DNA of 64,000 bases from contig NZ_AP022673.1 in the NCBI RefSeq assembly GCF_013374115.1, positions 1,082,501 through 1,146,500 of the forward strand, read 5' to 3'. Position 1 is the stretch's first letter; each line of letters opens with the position of its first letter. Positions 26,279 through 35,224 of the stretch are shown here, piece by piece. Below the pieces are notes generated by a model that made no database searches, had not been told where the DNA came from, and saw nothing but the letters and a program-made list of their open reading frames with translations. A program made the position numbers and the translations under genes. This DNA comes from Sphingomonas sp. HMP9 (lineage in GTDB: Bacteria > Pseudomonadota > Alphaproteobacteria > Sphingomonadales > Sphingomonadaceae).

Positions 26279-28615
26279 TTACTTCCCCGAAACGGGTGCC
26301 GCGGCCGGTGCAGCCTCCGGAACCGGCTTGTCCTTCACCGTCCGGTCGAGGAAGTTCAGGATCGTCCCCCAGACATGCTCGCTGATCCCCGGCCCCGACA
26401 CGCGATGCGTGTAACCGGGGTAGAACATCATCTCGAACGGCGTCGCGGTCGCCTGCATCCGCGCGGCAACCTTGGTCGAGTTGTCGAGGAACACATTGTC
26501 GTCCGCCATGCCGTGGATCAGCAGCAGCGGATCCACGATCCTGTTAGCGTCCTCGACCGCCGCGGACGTGGAGTAGCTCGCCGGATCCTTCGCCGGATCG
26601 CCCAGATACCGCTCGGTATAATGCGTATCGTAGAGCTGCCAGTCGGTCACCGGCGCGCCCGACACGGCGGCGGCATAAACGCCCGGCGTCTTCTCCAGCA
26701 TCTTGAGCGACATGTATCCGCCATAGGACCAGCCATAGGTCGCGATCTTGCTCGGCTCGACGAACGGCAGCGACTTCAGGTAGTTCGCGCCCGACAACTG
26801 GTCCTCGACCTCGACCGTGCCCATCGCATGGTAGATCTGGTCCTCGAACGCCTTGCCGCGATTATACGAGCCGCGATTGTCGATCTTGAAATAGATCCAC
26901 CCGCGATCGACCAGATATTGCGGCAATCCGCCCTGCCAGCCGCGCGTCACCTGCTGGCCGGTGCCGGGGCCGCCATAATGTTCGAAGAACACCGGGTATT
27001 TCTTGCCGGGCTCGAGCGGCGGGGTGATCATCTCGTAATAGAGCGTCATCCCGTTCTTGGCCTTCAGCGTGCCGAACTTGGTCTCCTGATGGCTCGACAG
27101 ATACGGGTAATAGGGATGCCCCTCGACCACCGCATTCTCGTTTATCCACGAGAGCCGCTTGCCCGTCGCGTCCGCCAGATAGACCTGCGTCGGCTGCTTG
27201 GGGTTAGAGCGCGAGATGATGAACCGGCTCGCGGCCGCGTCCATCGTCGCGCTGTTCCACCAGCCCGCCTCGGTCAACTTGGTAATCACGTTCGGCTTGG
27301 CGACGTCGACCGAGTAGAGCTGCTGCTCGAGCACGTCGTCCTTGTTGCCGAGGAAGAACAGGCGACCCTTGGCCTCGTCCACGCCCACCAGATCGGTGAC
27401 GACCCAGTTGCCCTTGGTCAGCGGCGTCCACTTGCCCGCCGCGAACCGGTAGAGCTGGCCGTAGCCGGTCCGCTCCGACCGCCAGATAAGGCTGCCGTCC
27501 TTGAGCACATGATAGGCGTCGGACAGGTTGAGCCAGCTCTTCACCCCCGATTTCTCGGTGAACAGCACGGTGGCCTTGCCCGTCGCCGGATCGACGCGGA
27601 GCATCTCCAGCAGCTTCTGGTCGCGGCTCTGGCGCTGCACCAGCAGCATGCGACCATCCGGCGTCCAGTCGACCCGCGCGAGATAGATGTCGGGGTTGGT
27701 GCCGAGATCGACCTTCACCTGCCCCGAGCCGTCGGGCTTCATGACATAGAGGTCCACCAGCACGTTGGGCGTGCCCGCGGCCGGGTAGCGCTGCTCGTAG
27801 ACCTTGGTGCCCGTCGCGCCGATCGACGCGCGCGTCGCGGTGTGGACCGGCGCCTCGTCGAACCGCTCGACCGCGACATAGCGCTCGTCGGGTGACCACC
27901 AATAGCCGGTGCGGCGATCCATTTCCTCCTGCGCGACGAACTCCGCCTCGCCGAAATGCACCGTGCCGCCGCCGCCCGTCGTCACCGCGCGCGCGTCGCC
28001 GCCAGCGAGTGGCTGCACGTACACGTTCTGGTCGCGGACGAACGAGACGAAGCTGCCCTTGGGGCTCACCACCGGGTTCAGCTCGCCGCCGGGCGTGTTG
28101 GTCAGCCGCGTCACCTTGCCGTCGAGGCCGGCGAGATACAGGTCGCCATCGAGCGGCACGAGGATCGACTTGCCGTCGGGCGCCCAGTCATAGGCGACGA
28201 TCCCCTTCTGCCCGCCGATCCGCGCGCGCTCGCGCTGCATCTTCTCGGCCTCGGTGAGTTCCGCGCCGCTGCCGACCGTCTTCGAATCGACCAGCATCCG
28301 GGCCTGACCCGTCGCGGTGTCGACCGCCCAGAGATCGAAGCGCTCCTTCTCGTCGGCGCGGTTGCGCAGCGACGTCAGCAGCGTGCCGTCCGGCGACAAC
28401 CGCACCGCGCGCGGTTGCGATCCCGACAGGTCCGGGTTGCCGAACACGCGCGCCATGGTCAGGTCGCCGGGCTTGGCCGCTTCGATCGGGCGCATGGGCG
28501 AAGGGGCCGGCGCCGCGGCGGGGGCAGCGGGTGCGGCCGGCGGCGTGACCTGATCAGCGGCCATTGCGGCGGTTCCGACCGAAGCAAGTGCAAGCCCGAG
28601 CAACCATGTGCGCAT
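26279..28615 (-). CDS. DPP-IV-type S9 prolyl peptidase, secreted
   Basis: A 778-residue serine peptidase of family S9B, removing X-Pro or X-Ala dipeptides from peptide N-termini. A signal peptide ends A-A-M-A-A-D near residue 20, and a Pro/Ala-rich linker follows. A beta-propeller (about 60-500) includes V-A-Q-E-E-M-D-R, the double-glutamate motif that holds the substrate amino group in DPP-IV. The catalytic domain has G-W-S-Y-G-G-Y with Ser630, an Asp in M-A-D-D-N near 705, and His737 in P-G-Y-T-H-R. A Pro/Ala tail ends the protein. It is probably periplasmic. It ends 55 bases from the broken mgtC and is not clearly in an operon with it. Confidence 0.94.
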   Translation of the reverse strand: MRTWLLGLALASVGTAAMAADQVTPPAAPAAPAAAPAPSPMRPIEAAKPGDLTMARVFGNPDLSGSQPRAVRLSPDGTLLTSLRNRADEKERFDLWAVDTATGQARMLVDSKTVGSGAELTEAEKMQRERARIGGQKGIVAYDWAPDGKSILVPLDGDLYLAGLDGKVTRLTNTPGGELNPVVSPKGSFVSFVRDQNVYVQPLAGGDARAVTTGGGGTVHFGEAEFVAQEEMDRRTGYWWSPDERYVAVERFDEAPVHTATRASIGATGTKVYEQRYPAAGTPNVLVDLYVMKPDGSGQVKVDLGTNPDIYLARVDWTPDGRMLLVQRQSRDQKLLEMLRVDPATGKATVLFTEKSGVKSWLNLSDAYHVLKDGSLIWRSERTGYGQLYRFAAGKWTPLTKGNWVVTDLVGVDEAKGRLFFLGNKDDVLEQQLYSVDVAKPNVITKLTEAGWWNSATMDAAASRFIISRSNPKQPTQVYLADATGKRLSWINENAVVEGHPYYPYLSSHQETKFGTLKAKNGMTLYYEMITPPLEPGKKYPVFFEHYGGPGTGQQVTRGWQGGLPQYLVDRGWIYFKIDNRGSYNRGKAFEDQIYHAMGTVEVEDQLSGANYLKSLPFVEPSKIATYGWSYGGYMSLKMLEKTPGVYAAAVSGAPVTDWQLYDTHYTERYLGDPAKDPASYSTSAAVEDANRIVDPLLLIHGMADDNVFLDNSTKVAARMQATATPFEMMFYPGYTHRVSGPGISEHVWGTILNFLDRTVKDKPVPEAAPAAAPVSGK

Positions 28616-28832
28616 CCTGTAGTCTCCGTGGAATCATCCCGCCGGATACCGCCCGGCAGACCCGAAAATGTTCGGTCGCGCGTTATCGCGACGCGGCGGG
28701 CCGGCGTAAAGGGCACATCCACCGACCACGGGCAGAATGACCGCCGCGTATACTTCGTCTTTACGTCCTTCGTTTACGCAGGGTGCTACATCGTCGCGGA
28801 TCGAGCTTTCCGTGGTGCAGCACGGCCGGGGA

Positions 28833-29510
28833 ATGATGGTTTCGAACGCGGGCATACACGGCGGGGAGCCGGGTGAGCGGAGCGCGTGGGACGCGCTCGT
28901 CGCGCTCGCGGAGGCGGACGGCAGCGCGTCGCACCCGCATCAGGCGCGGCTGATCGCGGGTGGCCCCGGCCAGCGCAACCTGTCCGACGCGGTCCATGCG
29001 CTGTGCGCGGTCCACGGCGACCATCCGGGCCTGATCGCCGACGTGCTGGCGCGCGCCGTGCAGCCCGAGGCATCCGACTGGCTCGCCATCGCGTCCAGCG
29101 GCTTTGCGGACGAACGCACCTATCTCGCGCACCTCACTGCCGCCGTTGGGCCCCTCCCCTCGACTCCCGGCCAGGCAGAGACCGAGTCGGCTCTGGTCGG
29201 GGAACGTCACGCGCTCGAAATGCTGGCCCGGTCGGAGCGCCGCGGGTGCGCCACCGGGGCGGTCGCTTCGCTGCTCCATGACTGGCACGCGATCCGCCGT
29301 GTGCTCGATGCCGCCGCCGAGCGGTTCGGGGTCGCAATACCCCCGCTCACGATTCCATCCGAGACCGATACGGCTGCCATCATTGCCGATCTCGGCGCAT
29401 CGCCTGGTTGCCAGCGTGCGATCCTGTTCGGCGCGCAACAACTCTTCGCGCAGCACCGCTGCCTGTGGTCGCTGCTCGAAGCACGATCGAGCGCCCGCGG
29501 CGACCTCTAA
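28833..29510 (+). CDS. Unknown protein upstream of MoxR ATPase
   Basis: I do not recognise this protein of about 225 residues. It is soluble, without signal peptide or membrane segment, rich in alanine and predicted to be mostly helical. Features that can be seen are H-P-H-Q-A-R-L-I-A-G-G-P-G near residue 35, a T-Y-L-A-H-L-T segment near 100, and a C-terminal half with two cysteine-containing helices. It lies 67 bases before the MoxR gene on the same strand, so the two may share a promoter and a job. The start is uncertain: ATGs at 28833 and 28836 follow a GGGG stretch closely. It may belong to a sphingomonad-restricted family of unknown function. Confidence 0.7.
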   Translation: MMVSNAGIHGGEPGERSAWDALVALAEADGSASHPHQARLIAGGPGQRNLSDAVHALCAVHGDHPGLIADVLARAVQPEASDWLAIASSGFADERTYLAHLTAAVGPLPSTPGQAETESALVGERHALEMLARSERRGCATGAVASLLHDWHAIRRVLDAAAERFGVAIPPLTIPSETDTAAIIADLGASPGCQRAILFGAQQLFAQHRCLWSLLEARSSARGDL

Positions 29511-29577
29511 CCCGCTTGCGTCGACCGGCAGTGTCCCTCTATCCATACCCGGTATTCAGAACCGGACGGGACATCGC

Positions 29578-30432
29578 ATGAAGCGCTTCGAGGGCACCCA
29601 GAGCTACGTCGCGACCGACGATCTGAAGGTCGCGGTCAATGCCGCGGTCACGCTGCGCCGCCCGCTGCTGATCAAGGGCGAACCCGGCACCGGCAAGACC
29701 GTGCTCGCGTACGAGATCGCCAAGGCACTCGGCGCGCCGCTGATCGAGTGGAACATCAAGTCGACCACCAAGGCGCAGCAGGGCCTGTACGAGTATGACG
29801 CGGTCGCGCGCCTGCGCGACGGCCAGCTCGGCGACGAACGCGTTCACGACATCGGCAACTATATCCGCAAGGGCAAGCTGTGGGAGGCGTTCACGCAGCC
29901 CGCGCCGCCCGTCCTGCTGATCGACGAGATCGACAAGGCCGATATCGAGTTTCCCAACGACCTGTTGCAGGAACTCGATCGGATGGAGTTCCACGTCTAC
30001 GAGACCAAGGAAACCGTCCGCGCGGTCGAGCGCCCGATCGTCATCATCACCAGCAACAACGAGAAGGAGCTGCCCGACGCGTTCCTCCGCCGCTGTTTCT
30101 TCCACTATATCAAGTTCCCCGATCGCGGCACGATGCAGGCGATCGTCGACGTCCATTTCCCTGGCATTCAGAAGATCCTGGTCAGCAAGGCGATGGACCT
30201 GTTCTACGACGTCCGCGACGTGCCCGGCCTGAAGAAGAAGCCGAGCACAAGCGAGCTGCTCGACTGGCTCAAGCTGTTGCTGCACGAGGACATGCCGCTC
30301 GAGGTGCTCCAGAACCGCGACCCGACCAAGGCGATCCCCCCGCTCCACGGCGCGCTGCTCAAGAACGAACAGGACGTCATGCTGTTCGAACGCCTCGCCT
30401 TCATGGCGAAGCGGCAGAAGAACCAGGGGTAG
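29578..30432 (+). CDS. MoxR-family AAA+ ATPase
   Basis: A 284-residue AAA+ ATPase of the MoxR class, chaperones that insert cofactors or remodel partners together with VWA-domain proteins. Walker A is G-E-P-G-T-G-K-T at 34-41 and Walker B is V-L-L-I-D-E-I-D-K at 112-120. The sensor-1 segment is I-I-T-S-N-N-E-K-E-L, and an arginine finger region is F-L-R-R-C-F-F. The ATG at 29578 was chosen because the family conserves sequence from about residue 8 on. The expected VWA partner is not adjacent but at 33962, on the same strand and 3.5 kb downstream. Confidence 0.93.
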   Translation: MKRFEGTQSYVATDDLKVAVNAAVTLRRPLLIKGEPGTGKTVLAYEIAKALGAPLIEWNIKSTTKAQQGLYEYDAVARLRDGQLGDERVHDIGNYIRKGKLWEAFTQPAPPVLLIDEIDKADIEFPNDLLQELDRMEFHVYETKETVRAVERPIVIITSNNEKELPDAFLRRCFFHYIKFPDRGTMQAIVDVHFPGIQKILVSKAMDLFYDVRDVPGLKKKPSTSELLDWLKLLLHEDMPLEVLQNRDPTKAIPPLHGALLKNEQDVMLFERLAFMAKRQKNQG

Positions 30433-30482
30433 CTTGGCAAATCGGCGGCGTGCGTTCGCGCCGCCGGTTCGCGTCACCCCGC

Positions 30483-30911
30483 TCAGCCGACGTTGGCACC
30501 GGTCGGGATATAGTCCAACGCGAGATGCGGGATCGTCACCGGACCACGGAAGTTGAACCGCGTCACGGTTGCCGGGTCGGGTATCCACAGCTTCTTGCCC
30601 AAAGTCACCAGATACTGGGCGGGCGACGTCACGCTGACCGCGGTAAAGGAACCCGAGGACAGCGCCGGTCCTCGCGGCATTTCGCTGACTAGATAGTCGC
30701 TGATGATGATGTCGTTCCAGTTGTTGAAAACGGTGTTGAAGGTCTCCCCGTCGGGAATTGGGAACAGCTGCCCCCACATCGCCAGATATACCGCACCGCC
30801 ACCGGCGTTCGAGGCGATCCGGCTGCCGTCATATTGCTTCCAGTTGACGGTTCCGGCCAGTAAAGCCTGCGCCGTATCCGCACCCATCTTCTCGCTGATG
30901 TCGATAGTCAT
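30483..30911 (-). CDS. Unknown protein with two tandem IPD repeats
   Basis: A 142-residue protein of unknown function, without signal peptide. It contains an internal duplication. Residues about 30-84 carry Y-L-A-M-W-G-Q-L-F-P-I-P-D-G-E-T, and residues about 88-141 carry Y-L-V-T-L-G-K-K-L-W-I-P-D-P-A-T. Each ends in a P-x-G-x-x-(L/V) stretch. The motif (Y-L then G-x then I-P-D-x-x-T) resembles a repeat I know from other bacterial secreted or regulatory proteins that has no assigned function. AAGGGG before the ATG at 30911 supports the start. It points against its neighbours and lies inside the MoxR-VWA region. Confidence 0.75.
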   Translation of the reverse strand: MTIDISEKMGADTAQALLAGTVNWKQYDGSRIASNAGGGAVYLAMWGQLFPIPDGETFNTVFNNWNDIIISDYLVSEMPRGPALSSGSFTAVSVTSPAQYLVTLGKKLWIPDPATVTRFNFRGPVTIPHLALDYIPTGANVG

Positions 30912-31296
30912 CGCCGGAATCCCCTTCTGTTCTGATCGCACTATTGCAGATCAGCATTTTCTGGGATCAGCCGATGACTTCGGGAGAGCCGTGCGGTGAT
31001 CCACACGCGCCTATTAGTCTTCGCGAAGAGTTCGAGTAACGTTCGACTCCACCAGATCGGAGGCAAATCCGGGATGCGACGATCTATTGGCAACGGTGAG
31101 GAAATAGAATTGTGCGTTTATCGATAGTGCGACGAAGTCCGGCACCCATGTTTAGTCCGAAGCGGTTGAGTCTCGTGCCGCCTTCCCGCGCACACCTTTT
31201 GCGAAACGCGCCGACCTGCCTCAAAACCAAGGTGAGCCCCGCCGTTAACCAAAGCTCGCAACCGACCGGTCACCCGGCACGCGCTACATCCAAGGC
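30912..31296. other. Divergent gap between repeat protein and CHAP gene
   Basis: About 385 bases of somewhat lower GC hold the two divergent promoters. A short frame at 31112-31300 on the plus strand has no ribosome site or protein features. I see no clear operator or hairpin. Confidence 0.45.
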
Positions 31297-31860
31297 ATGA
31301 AGCGACTTCCCCGAACGCTCCTCAGCCTCGCGATTGCAGCCTTAGCTGCTGCCGGCGCGCAGGCCTCGCTGCTCAATTATGTCGGCGAGTGCGTGCCGTT
31401 CGCGCGCGCCGCGTCGGGGATCCAGATCTACGGCAACGCCTGGACGTGGTGGAGCCAGGCGGACGGCAAGTACGAACGCACGCACAAGCCCAAGGAAGGC
31501 GCGGTCATCGTCTTCGCCAAGACGGCCCGCCTGCCTTTCGGCCATGTCGCCGTCGTCAGCCGCGTCGTCGAGAAGCGAGTCGTCATGCTCACCCACGCCA
31601 ACTGGTCTCGCCAGAACGGCGAGCGCGGCCATGCTGAACAGGACGTCACGCTGTTCGACGTCTCGCGCAACAACGACTGGAGCGACGTGAAGGTCTGGTA
31701 CAAGGACGTCGACGGTCTCGGCGGCGGGATCTACCCGGTCTACGGCTTCATCTACGGTCACGCGCATGCCGCCGCCGAACTCACCAGCCGCAACCCCGAT
31801 TACGTCGGCGCGCTGATCGACGCCTATGTCCCGGGCAGCGGCGAACCCATCGGGCGGTAG
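31297..31860 (+). CDS. Secreted CHAP-domain peptidoglycan hydrolase
   Basis: A 187-residue exported CHAP protein (NlpC/P60 superfamily), likely an amidase or endopeptidase that cuts peptidoglycan cross-bridges or stem peptides. A signal peptide spans residues 1-23, ending A-Q-A-S. The catalytic cysteine is Cys32 in G-E-C-V-P-F-A-R, the histidine is His83 in F-G-H-V-A-V-V, and a polar third residue lies in T-H-A-N-W near 102. The spacing fits the CHAP family. The aromatic cluster W-T-W-W after residue 49 is usual in the domain. It stands between the repeat protein and the ester hydrolase gene. Confidence 0.9.
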   Translation: MKRLPRTLLSLAIAALAAAGAQASLLNYVGECVPFARAASGIQIYGNAWTWWSQADGKYERTHKPKEGAVIVFAKTARLPFGHVAVVSRVVEKRVVMLTHANWSRQNGERGHAEQDVTLFDVSRNNDWSDVKVWYKDVDGLGGGIYPVYGFIYGHAHAAAELTSRNPDYVGALIDAYVPGSGEPIGR

Positions 31861-31882
31861 CCCCGCCACGTACTCTCCCACT

Positions 31883-31966
31883 CCGTCATCCTGACGAAAG
31901 ACAGGATCCAGAGCCACGAACCGCGCGCCCCTTTACCCTGGATCCTGACTTTCGTCAGGATGACGG
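31883..31966. repeat. REP-like inverted repeat (gtcatcctgac class)
   Basis: The arms ccgtcatcctgacgaaagac and ctttcgtcaggatgacgg face each other around a 40-base centre that also pairs (aggatcc with ggatcct). The same class occurs at 46903-46987. Confidence 0.85.
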
Positions 31967-32035
31967 CGCGCGTGGTGTTGCCGACACCCGCAAAACCGTG
32001 CCACCACCGCACCCGAAAAGACGGTGAGGATGACG

Positions 32036-33949
32036 ATGCGGTTCAAGGCTTTCACGACGATCACGCTGGCACTGCTCGCTACGTCCGCGCCCTCGATCGT
32101 CGGGGCGCAGAAGGAAAAGGCCCCGCCCCCCGGCGGCGACATCCCCGCCAAGTTCGTCCCCGCGAACGCAAGCTTCGATTTCGACCGCCGCGAGGTCGAC
32201 ATCCCGATGCGCGATGGCGTCACGCTCCACGCGGTCATCGTACAGCGCAAGGGCCTCACCGACGCGCCGATCCTGCTCCAGCGCACCCCCTACAACGCCG
32301 AGAGCGTCGCCAGCCGGTCGTCGAGTTCCAGCGGCGCGATGACCCTGCGCGCGTCCGACGCGATGGTCTTCGACGCGGGGTATATCCGCGTGTTCGAGGA
32401 CGTCCGCGGCAAGAACGGTTCGAACGGCGCCTATATCAACGAACGCCCACTGATCGGCCCGCTGAACACAACCAAGGTCGACCACTCCACCGACGCGTAC
32501 GACACGATCGACTGGCTCGTGAAGACCCTCAAGAACAGCAACGGCCGCGTCGGGATCATCGGCGGCAGCTATGACGGCATGATGGCGGCGATGGCGCTGG
32601 TGAACCCGCACCCCGCGCTCAAGGCCACGGTGCCGATGAACCCGGTGATCAACACGTGGAAGGGCGACGACGATTTCCACGGCGGCGCCTTCCGCCAGAT
32701 CGGCTACGATTATTACTACACGCAGGACGCCGCCAAGGGAGAAGCCGGCGACCTGTGGCGCGACTCCTACGACGATTACGACACGTTCCTGCGCGCAGGA
32801 TCCGCCAGCGCGTTCGTGAAGAGCCGCGGGCTGGAGCAACTCCCCTTCGTCCGCCGCCTCCACGATCACCCGGCGTACGACGCGTTCTGGCAAGGACAGG
32901 CACTCGAGACGATCCTCCCCAAGCAGAAGCAGACGGTGCAGACGCTCTGGGTCGCCAGCCAATGGGACCAGGAGGATATCTACGGCGCGATCGCGGCGTA
33001 TGAGGCGGTGTCGAAGGTCGATCCCGACCACGTCAATCACCTCGCGCTCGGCCCCTGGGCGCATGGCGGCGCGAACGGCGACGGCTCGACGCTCGGCGCG
33101 ATCCGCTTCGATGCCGACACTGCGCTCTGGTTCCGCAAGAATGTCCTCCTGCCGTTCCTCGACGGCGCGCTGAAGACCGGCGGCACGCCCGCGCCGCTTG
33201 CTCCCGTCACCGCATTCCAGACCGGCGCGAACCAGTGGCAGACGCTCGCCGGCTGGCCGAACTCGACCACCACGCAGAAGCTCTATTTCCAGCCCGCCAG
33301 CGGCCTCGCGGCCACCGTTCCCACGGCCAACGGCCATGACGACTATATCTCCGATCCCGCCAAGCCGATCCCGTACCGCCTGCGCCCGATCCGCCCGACC
33401 TACGCGACCGGCTCGACCTGGCGGCAATGGCTGGTCGACGACCAGCGCCCGTTCTCCGATCGCACCGACGTCCTCACCTACCAGACCCCGCCGCTGACCA
33501 GCCCGGTCGCGATCGCCGGCGCGCCCGTCGCGGACCTGATCGCCAGCACCACCGGCACCGACGGCGATTTCGTGGTGAAGCTGATCGACGTCTACCCGGC
33601 GGAATATTCCGACAAGCCCGACATGGGCGGCTACCAACTCGCGGTCTCGATGGACATCCTGCGCGGCCGCTACCGTGACAGCTTCGAGACGCCGAAGCCG
33701 ATCGTCGCCGGCCAGCCGACGCATTTCCGCGTCGTCCTGCCCAACGCCAACCACGTCTTCCTCCCCGGCCACCGCATCATGGTGCAGGTCCAGTCGAGCT
33801 GGTTCCCACTCTACGACCGCAACCCGCAGACCTATGTCCCCAACATCTTCGACGCGAAACCCGCCGACTATCGCAAGGCCACGATCAGCGTCTTCCACTC
33901 GGCCGCCCAGCCCAGCGCGATCGAACTGCCGATCGCAGTGGCGAAGTGA
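32036..33949 (+). CDS. CocE/NonD hydrolase, alpha-amino-acid ester hydrolase-like
   Basis: A secreted serine hydrolase of 637 residues in the CocE/NonD (S15-like) family. A signal peptide ends I-V-G-A-Q near residue 25. The nucleophile elbow is I-G-G-S-Y-D-G with Ser178. The segment G-D-D-D-F-H-G-G-A-F-R (210-220), the W-D-Q-E-D stretch (310-314) with the acid, and G-P-W-A-H-G with His343 match the alpha-amino-acid ester hydrolases of Acetobacter and Xanthomonas, which hydrolyse or transfer side chains of beta-lactams. A C-terminal jelly-roll domain follows. The natural substrate is unknown; amino-acid esters or peptides are likely. The ATG at 32036 has GAGG six bases upstream. Confidence 0.88.
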   Translation: MRFKAFTTITLALLATSAPSIVGAQKEKAPPPGGDIPAKFVPANASFDFDRREVDIPMRDGVTLHAVIVQRKGLTDAPILLQRTPYNAESVASRSSSSSGAMTLRASDAMVFDAGYIRVFEDVRGKNGSNGAYINERPLIGPLNTTKVDHSTDAYDTIDWLVKTLKNSNGRVGIIGGSYDGMMAAMALVNPHPALKATVPMNPVINTWKGDDDFHGGAFRQIGYDYYYTQDAAKGEAGDLWRDSYDDYDTFLRAGSASAFVKSRGLEQLPFVRRLHDHPAYDAFWQGQALETILPKQKQTVQTLWVASQWDQEDIYGAIAAYEAVSKVDPDHVNHLALGPWAHGGANGDGSTLGAIRFDADTALWFRKNVLLPFLDGALKTGGTPAPLAPVTAFQTGANQWQTLAGWPNSTTTQKLYFQPASGLAATVPTANGHDDYISDPAKPIPYRLRPIRPTYATGSTWRQWLVDDQRPFSDRTDVLTYQTPPLTSPVAIAGAPVADLIASTTGTDGDFVVKLIDVYPAEYSDKPDMGGYQLAVSMDILRGRYRDSFETPKPIVAGQPTHFRVVLPNANHVFLPGHRIMVQVQSSWFPLYDRNPQTYVPNIFDAKPADYRKATISVFHSAAQPSAIELPIAVAK

Positions 33950-33961
33950 GGAAATGAACCG

Positions 33962-35140
33962 ATGTTCCTGAACTTCCTCGACGAACTGCGCAGCGCCGGC
34001 ATCCCCGCCAGCCTCAAGGAGCACCTCATCTTGCTGGAGGCGCTCGACGCCGAGGTGATCGAGCGGACGCCCGAGGATTTCTACTACCTCTCCCGCGCGG
34101 TGTACGTGAAGGACGAGGGCCTGCTCGACAAGTTCGACCAGGTCTTCGCCAAGGTCTTCCGCGGCCTCGCCACCAGCTACGGCACCGCCCCCGGCGAGGT
34201 GCCCGAGGACTGGCTGAAGGCAGTCGCCGAGAAATTCCTGAGCCCTGAGGAGATGGCCGCGATCAAGTCGCTGGGCTCGTGGGACGAGATCATGGAGACG
34301 CTCAAGAAACGTCTCGAGGAGCAGAAGGAACGCCACCAGGGCGGCAACAAATGGGTCGGCACCGGCGGCACCAGCCCCTACGGCAATGGCGGCTACAACC
34401 CAGAGGGCGTCCGCATCGGAGGCGAAAGCACGCACAAGCGCGCGCTGAAGGTCTGGGACCAGCGCGAATTCCGCAACCTCGACAACACCAAGGAACTCGG
34501 CACCCGCAATATCAAGATCGCGCTGCGTCGGCTGCGAAGGTTCGCGCGCGAGGGCGCGGCGGACGAACTCGACATCGACGGCACGATCTCGGGCACTGCG
34601 CGGCAGGGCTATCTCGACATCGTGATGCGCGCCGAGCGCCGCAACGCGGTCAAGCTGCTGCTGTTCCTCGACGTCGGCGGCTCGATGGATCCGTTCGTGA
34701 AGCTGTGCGAGGAGCTCTTCTCGGCGGCGACCACCGAATTCAAGAACCTCGAATTCTTCTACTTCCACAATTGCCCGTATGAGGGCGTGTGGAAGGACAA
34801 TACGCGCCGCTTCGCCGAACGCACGCCGCTGTGGGACGTGCTCCACAAGTTCGGCCATGATTACAAACTCATCTTCGTCGGCGACGCGTCGATGAGTCCG
34901 TACGAGATCACGCATCCCGGCGGCTCGGTCGAGCATTTCAACGAGGAGCCGGGCGCGGTGTGGATGCAGCGGCTGACGACGACCTATCCGTCGGCGGCGT
35001 GGCTCAACCCGGTGCCAGAGGCGCAATGGGGCTATTCGCAGTCGGTCCGGATCATCCGCGAACTGATGACCGACCGGATGTACCCGCTGAGCCTTGCCGG
35101 GCTGGACGACGCGATGCGCGAGCTGACGCGGAAGCGCTGA
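33962..35140 (+). CDS. VWA-domain protein, CoxE-like
   Basis: A 392-residue cytoplasmic protein with a C-terminal von Willebrand A domain of the CoxE type. The metal-ion site reads D-V-G-G-S-M-D at 237-243: the usual first serine of D-x-S-x-S is glycine, as in many proteins of this family. The N-terminal 120 residues are helical and charged, and residues 125-150 form a Gly/Tyr-rich linker. CoxE-like proteins act with a MoxR ATPase to mature metalloenzymes or remodel complexes; the MoxR gene is at 29578. It starts 12 bases after the ester hydrolase stop, so those two are probably co-transcribed. Confidence 0.92.
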   Translation: MFLNFLDELRSAGIPASLKEHLILLEALDAEVIERTPEDFYYLSRAVYVKDEGLLDKFDQVFAKVFRGLATSYGTAPGEVPEDWLKAVAEKFLSPEEMAAIKSLGSWDEIMETLKKRLEEQKERHQGGNKWVGTGGTSPYGNGGYNPEGVRIGGESTHKRALKVWDQREFRNLDNTKELGTRNIKIALRRLRRFAREGAADELDIDGTISGTARQGYLDIVMRAERRNAVKLLLFLDVGGSMDPFVKLCEELFSAATTEFKNLEFFYFHNCPYEGVWKDNTRRFAERTPLWDVLHKFGHDYKLIFVGDASMSPYEITHPGGSVEHFNEEPGAVWMQRLTTTYPSAAWLNPVPEAQWGYSQSVRIIRELMTDRMYPLSLAGLDDAMRELTRKR

Positions 35141-35224
35141 TTTTACGGCTTTACCGTCGACCGTAACGGAACCGTCACGGACCCGATCGGTTAATGTGCA
35201 TCACTCAATTTCGAGGAATGCCCG

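Noticed and set aside
31112..31300. A 62-codon plus-strand frame before the CHAP gene
   Set aside because: It has no ribosome site, an Arg/Pro-rich composition and no membrane or signal segment; it lies where the CHAP promoter is expected.
31955..35026. A 1,023-codon minus-strand open frame
   Set aside because: It is antisense to the ester hydrolase and VWA genes, both of which have clear motifs. Long antisense frames are expected at this GC content.
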